From assembly GCA_902778205.1 (NCBI GenBank), contig CACYWX010000152.1:1-7234 (forward strand): a DNA stretch of 7,234 nt. Reading direction: 5' to 3'. The notes under the pieces are model-generated. The model searched no databases and was not told where the DNA came from. It saw only the letters and a program-made list of their open reading frames with translations. How positions within the stretch are numbered: the stretch's first letter is position 1; each line of letters starts with the position of its first letter. Below are positions 5,653 to 7,234 of this stretch, one piece after another. The DNA is from an uncultured Ruminococcus sp. Its GTDB lineage: Bacteria > Bacillota > Clostridia > Oscillospirales > CAG-272. Both the position numbers and the translations under genes were made by a program.

Positions 5653-6089
5653 AACGGTTCGCATTCATATGCCTGAACGTCTGCCTGCCCCTTTCTGTCG
5701 GCGCTTTGTTTTACTGGACATTCCGGCCGGATGCCGTTGTAAGCGGATGGCTGGACGTTATGTTTGGGGCGTGTCCCTTCCGGGCGGCAGAGACAGAGGG
5801 GAGTCCGTGTCCTCCGCTGATCCGAAACCATCTTGCCGATTTCCTGTGGGCTTATTCCTTTACTGCCATGCAGAGCGTGTTCGGAAAACGGATCCGCACG
5901 GTTCTGGCGGTTTCAGCCGGATTCACGTTCCTGGCGGAATGGGCACAACGGTTTCCGGGCATTCCGGGCGTGTTTGACTGGTGTGATGTGGCCGTGGAAT
6001 GGTGCGCCGTCATTATGGCTGGGGCGTCCGCTCTTGTTTATCGGAAAACAATCCGGGCAAAATCAAGGAAAGAAGGAGAATCTGCATGA
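5649..6089 (+). CDS. VanZ-like small integral membrane protein
   Basis: A 146-residue protein with about four hydrophobic segments (roughly 5-23, 62-80, 84-98 and 115-131) and a basic, charged C-terminus. Motifs typical of VanZ-like proteins are visible: NHLADFLWAY (60-69), EWAQ (97-100) and GVFDWCD (107-113), which correspond to the conserved polar positions within and between helices of that family. VanZ itself is linked to teicoplanin resistance, but most chromosomal VanZ-like proteins have no established function, so no resistance role is claimed. Its start overlaps the micro-ORF stop and its stop overlaps the next start (ATGA at 6086-6089), making three chained reading frames. Base composition is visibly less GC-rich than trkA/trkH/pduL. 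Confidence 0.72.
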   Translation: MKRFAFICLNVCLPLSVGALFYWTFRPDAVVSGWLDVMFGACPFRAAETEGSPCPPLIRNHLADFLWAYSFTAMQSVFGKRIRTVLAVSAGFTFLAEWAQRFPGIPGVFDWCDVAVEWCAVIMAGASALVYRKTIRAKSRKEGESA

Positions 6090-6273
6090 AAAACAGCGCG
6101 ATCCGATGGATTTGTTCGCTTCTGATCTGCACGGTGTTTCTGGCAATGGCCGCCGCCAGCAGTTCGGAGAGCTCGGGAACCCCGAAGGAGATTACCGGCT
6201 CCACGGGGGGAAGCGCGTCAGATTCGGCATCCATTCCCAGACGTCAGCCGGACCTGTTACAATAGAGGAACAG

Positions 6274-6654
6274 GTTCTATTTGACCGGGACGGCGTAGTC
6301 GTGACGGCAAAAGAGTATACGCAGGATTCCATCTGGGGAGACGGTATCAAACTCCTGGTGGAAAACAACCGGGATGAAAACATCACGGTCAGTTGCCGGG
6401 ATCTGATTGTCAACCATTACATGGTTTCCAACCTATTCTCCTGCGATGTGGCTGCCGGGAAGAAGGTCAACAAGGATCTCAACTTCTCATCTTCCGACTT
6501 GAAGGCGGCTGGCATCGAAACAGTGGCGGAGGTGGAGGCATCCTTCCATGTATATAACGCAGACACTTGGGATACCATATTCGACACGGACCTTGTCGGC
6601 ATCAAAACAAGCGAATACGGACAGGTCGAGTACTTGCCGAACGACGCCGGAAAG
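6274..6654 (+). repeat. Repeat unit 1 of the exported protein (127 codons)
   Basis: Unit 1 and unit 2 align without gaps at an offset of exactly 381 bases. Shared blocks are DSIWG, VENNxD, RDLxVN, LFSCxV and GIExV. By hand, 36 of 84 comparable residues are identical. The end of this unit (FHVYNADTWDTIFDTD) shows what unit 2 should have contained. Confidence 0.85.
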
Positions 6655-6906
6655 GAACTGTATAACGGAGGCGGGATCAGAATTGTCGGCAAATACGTGG
6701 ACGAGGACAGCATTTGGGGAACGGCTATCTTGCTGTATGTCGAAAACAACTCCGACCAGAAAATCGTCGTGCAGGCGCGCGATCTCTCCGTCAATGGCTT
6801 CATGCTGACACCTCTTTTCTCCTGCACGGTATACCCGGGACGTATGGCAGTCGATGACATCACACTCCTGTCCTCCGAAATGGAACAGAACGGCATCGAG
6901 TCCGTA
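6655..6906 (+). repeat. Repeat unit 2 of the exported protein, interrupted
   Basis: Starts ELYNGGGIRIVGKY and follows unit 1 in register up to GIESV (6892-6906), 84 residues in. The remaining ~40 residues expected from unit 1 are missing and replaced by RNA polymerase beta' sequence. Confidence 0.85.
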
Positions 6907-7234
6907 AAGATCAGATCCGTCATGACCTGCAAGTGCGAGAACGGCGTATGCGCCAAGTGCTACGGCAGGAACCTGGCAACAGGCGAACCTGTCAACATAG
7001 GCGAGGCCGTAGGCATAATAGCTGCCCAGTCCATAGGTGAGCCGGGTACACAGCTTACGATGAGAACGTTCCACGCCGGCGGCGTAGCCGGAAGCGCAGG
7101 AGACATCACTCAGGGTCTTCCGCGTGTAGAGGAGCTTTTCGAGGCCAGAAAGCCTAAGGGACTTGCCGAGATCTGCGAATCCGACGGAACAGTCATCTCC
7201 ATATCCACAAGAGCCGACAACAAGACCGAGATCG
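6892..7234 (+). CDS. rpoC: RNA polymerase beta' subunit (RpoC), internal fragment, open at both ends
   Basis: From about 6904 the translation is unmistakably RpoC: KIRSVMTCKCENGVCAKCYG carries Cys residues of the second zinc site (C-x6-C-x2-C), followed by NLATGEP, GEAVGI, AAQSIGEPGTQLTMRTFH (the trigger-loop region) and DITQGLPRVEELFEARKPKG. It has no start codon, no rpoB upstream and only ~110 residues, running off the window. It is in frame with the preceding repeat protein. It uses five ATA and five ATC isoleucine codons, whereas pduL uses only ATC. A highly expressed rpoC of the same GC-rich genome would not be expected to do so. Most likely DNA of another organism joined by assembly. 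Confidence 0.93.

Larger units (their letters stand above)
6086..6906 (+). pseudogene. Exported tandem-repeat protein, frameshifted near its N-terminus and cut off in its second repeat
   Basis: ATG 6086 (AAGGAG upstream, ATGA overlap with the VanZ-like stop) opens a signal peptide (SLLICTVFLAMAAASSSE) and a Ser/Gly/Thr linker, but this frame stops at 6265. The rest continues in the -1 frame, open to the window end: TSAGPVTIEEQVLF and then two 127-residue units. Adding one base to CCC at 6236-6238 joins the halves as a natural low-complexity linker (SASIP-QTSAGPVTIEE); a G6 run at 6205-6210 is the other candidate. I recall similar exported repeat proteins of unknown function in Clostridia, often with a lipobox; here no Cys follows the signal peptide. 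The second unit is interrupted after Gly-Ile-Glu-Ser-Val, where rpoC-like sequence begins. Whether the frameshift is real or an error cannot be told. Confidence 0.7.

Noticed and set aside
5649..6089. Calling the VanZ-like gene a glycopeptide resistance gene
   Set aside because: Only family-level resemblance is visible; there are no vanH/A/X or vanR/S neighbours, and most VanZ-like proteins have no shown resistance role.
6106..7234. A single long open frame that would encode a novel repeat-protein/RpoC fusion
   Set aside because: Its start lacks a ribosome binding site and a signal peptide, the true start is in another frame, and the RpoC part is best explained as a chimeric join with foreign codon use.
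1..7234. CRISPR arrays, tRNA/rRNA genes, insertion sequences, riboswitches
   Set aside because: No regularly spaced repeats, cloverleaf arms, transposase motifs with terminal inverted repeats, or recognisable riboswitch cores were seen on either strand.

Overview
The window looks like chromosomal DNA from a GC-rich, Gram-positive anaerobe of the Clostridia. The support is an RCK/TrkH potassium system, a stand-alone PduL-type phosphotransacylase, a SleB-like cell wall hydrolase, strong Shine-Dalgarno sites (GGAGG/GAGG), consensus sigma-A promoters and intrinsic terminators. Species cannot be named from the sequence. The last ~330 bases very probably do not belong with the rest (see below).

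Layout. Positions 1-645 (minus strand) hold a 198-residue protein with a cysteine-rich N-terminus, an internal hydrophobic/lipobox-like segment and an acidic tail, followed by a possible GTG-started gene that leaves the window. Positions 740-3732 (minus) form a potassium-uptake operon: promoter, trkA (NAD-binding RCK subunit), trkH (channel subunit), terminator. Back to back with it, on the plus strand, a second consensus promoter drives pduL (3838-4410), which ends in a strong terminator. Positions 4497-5438 (minus) hold a secreted SleB-like hydrolase and, upstream of it, a small XRE-type regulator with its own terminator.

Divergent from the XRE gene is a plus-strand cluster chained by ATGA stop/start overlaps: a 30-codon micro-ORF, a VanZ-like membrane protein, and an exported protein built of tandem 127-residue repeats. 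The XRE/cluster intergenic region has a promoter for each direction plus a near-palindrome and a matching direct repeat, so the XRE protein is the obvious candidate regulator of both sides.

The exported repeat protein is frameshifted near its signal-peptide linker. In the middle of its second repeat it then runs, in frame, into the conserved Zn-site/trigger-loop region of RNA polymerase beta' (rpoC). The switch falls at a short stretch (Gly-Ile-Glu-Ser-Val) that both protein families could share, and codon use changes there. I read this as an assembly chimera, or less likely a microhomology rearrangement, rather than a new fusion protein. I did not find a convincing new defence, mobile or RNA-based system. 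The items most worth checking are the chimeric junction, the XRE-controlled coupled cluster, and the internal lipobox of the first protein.
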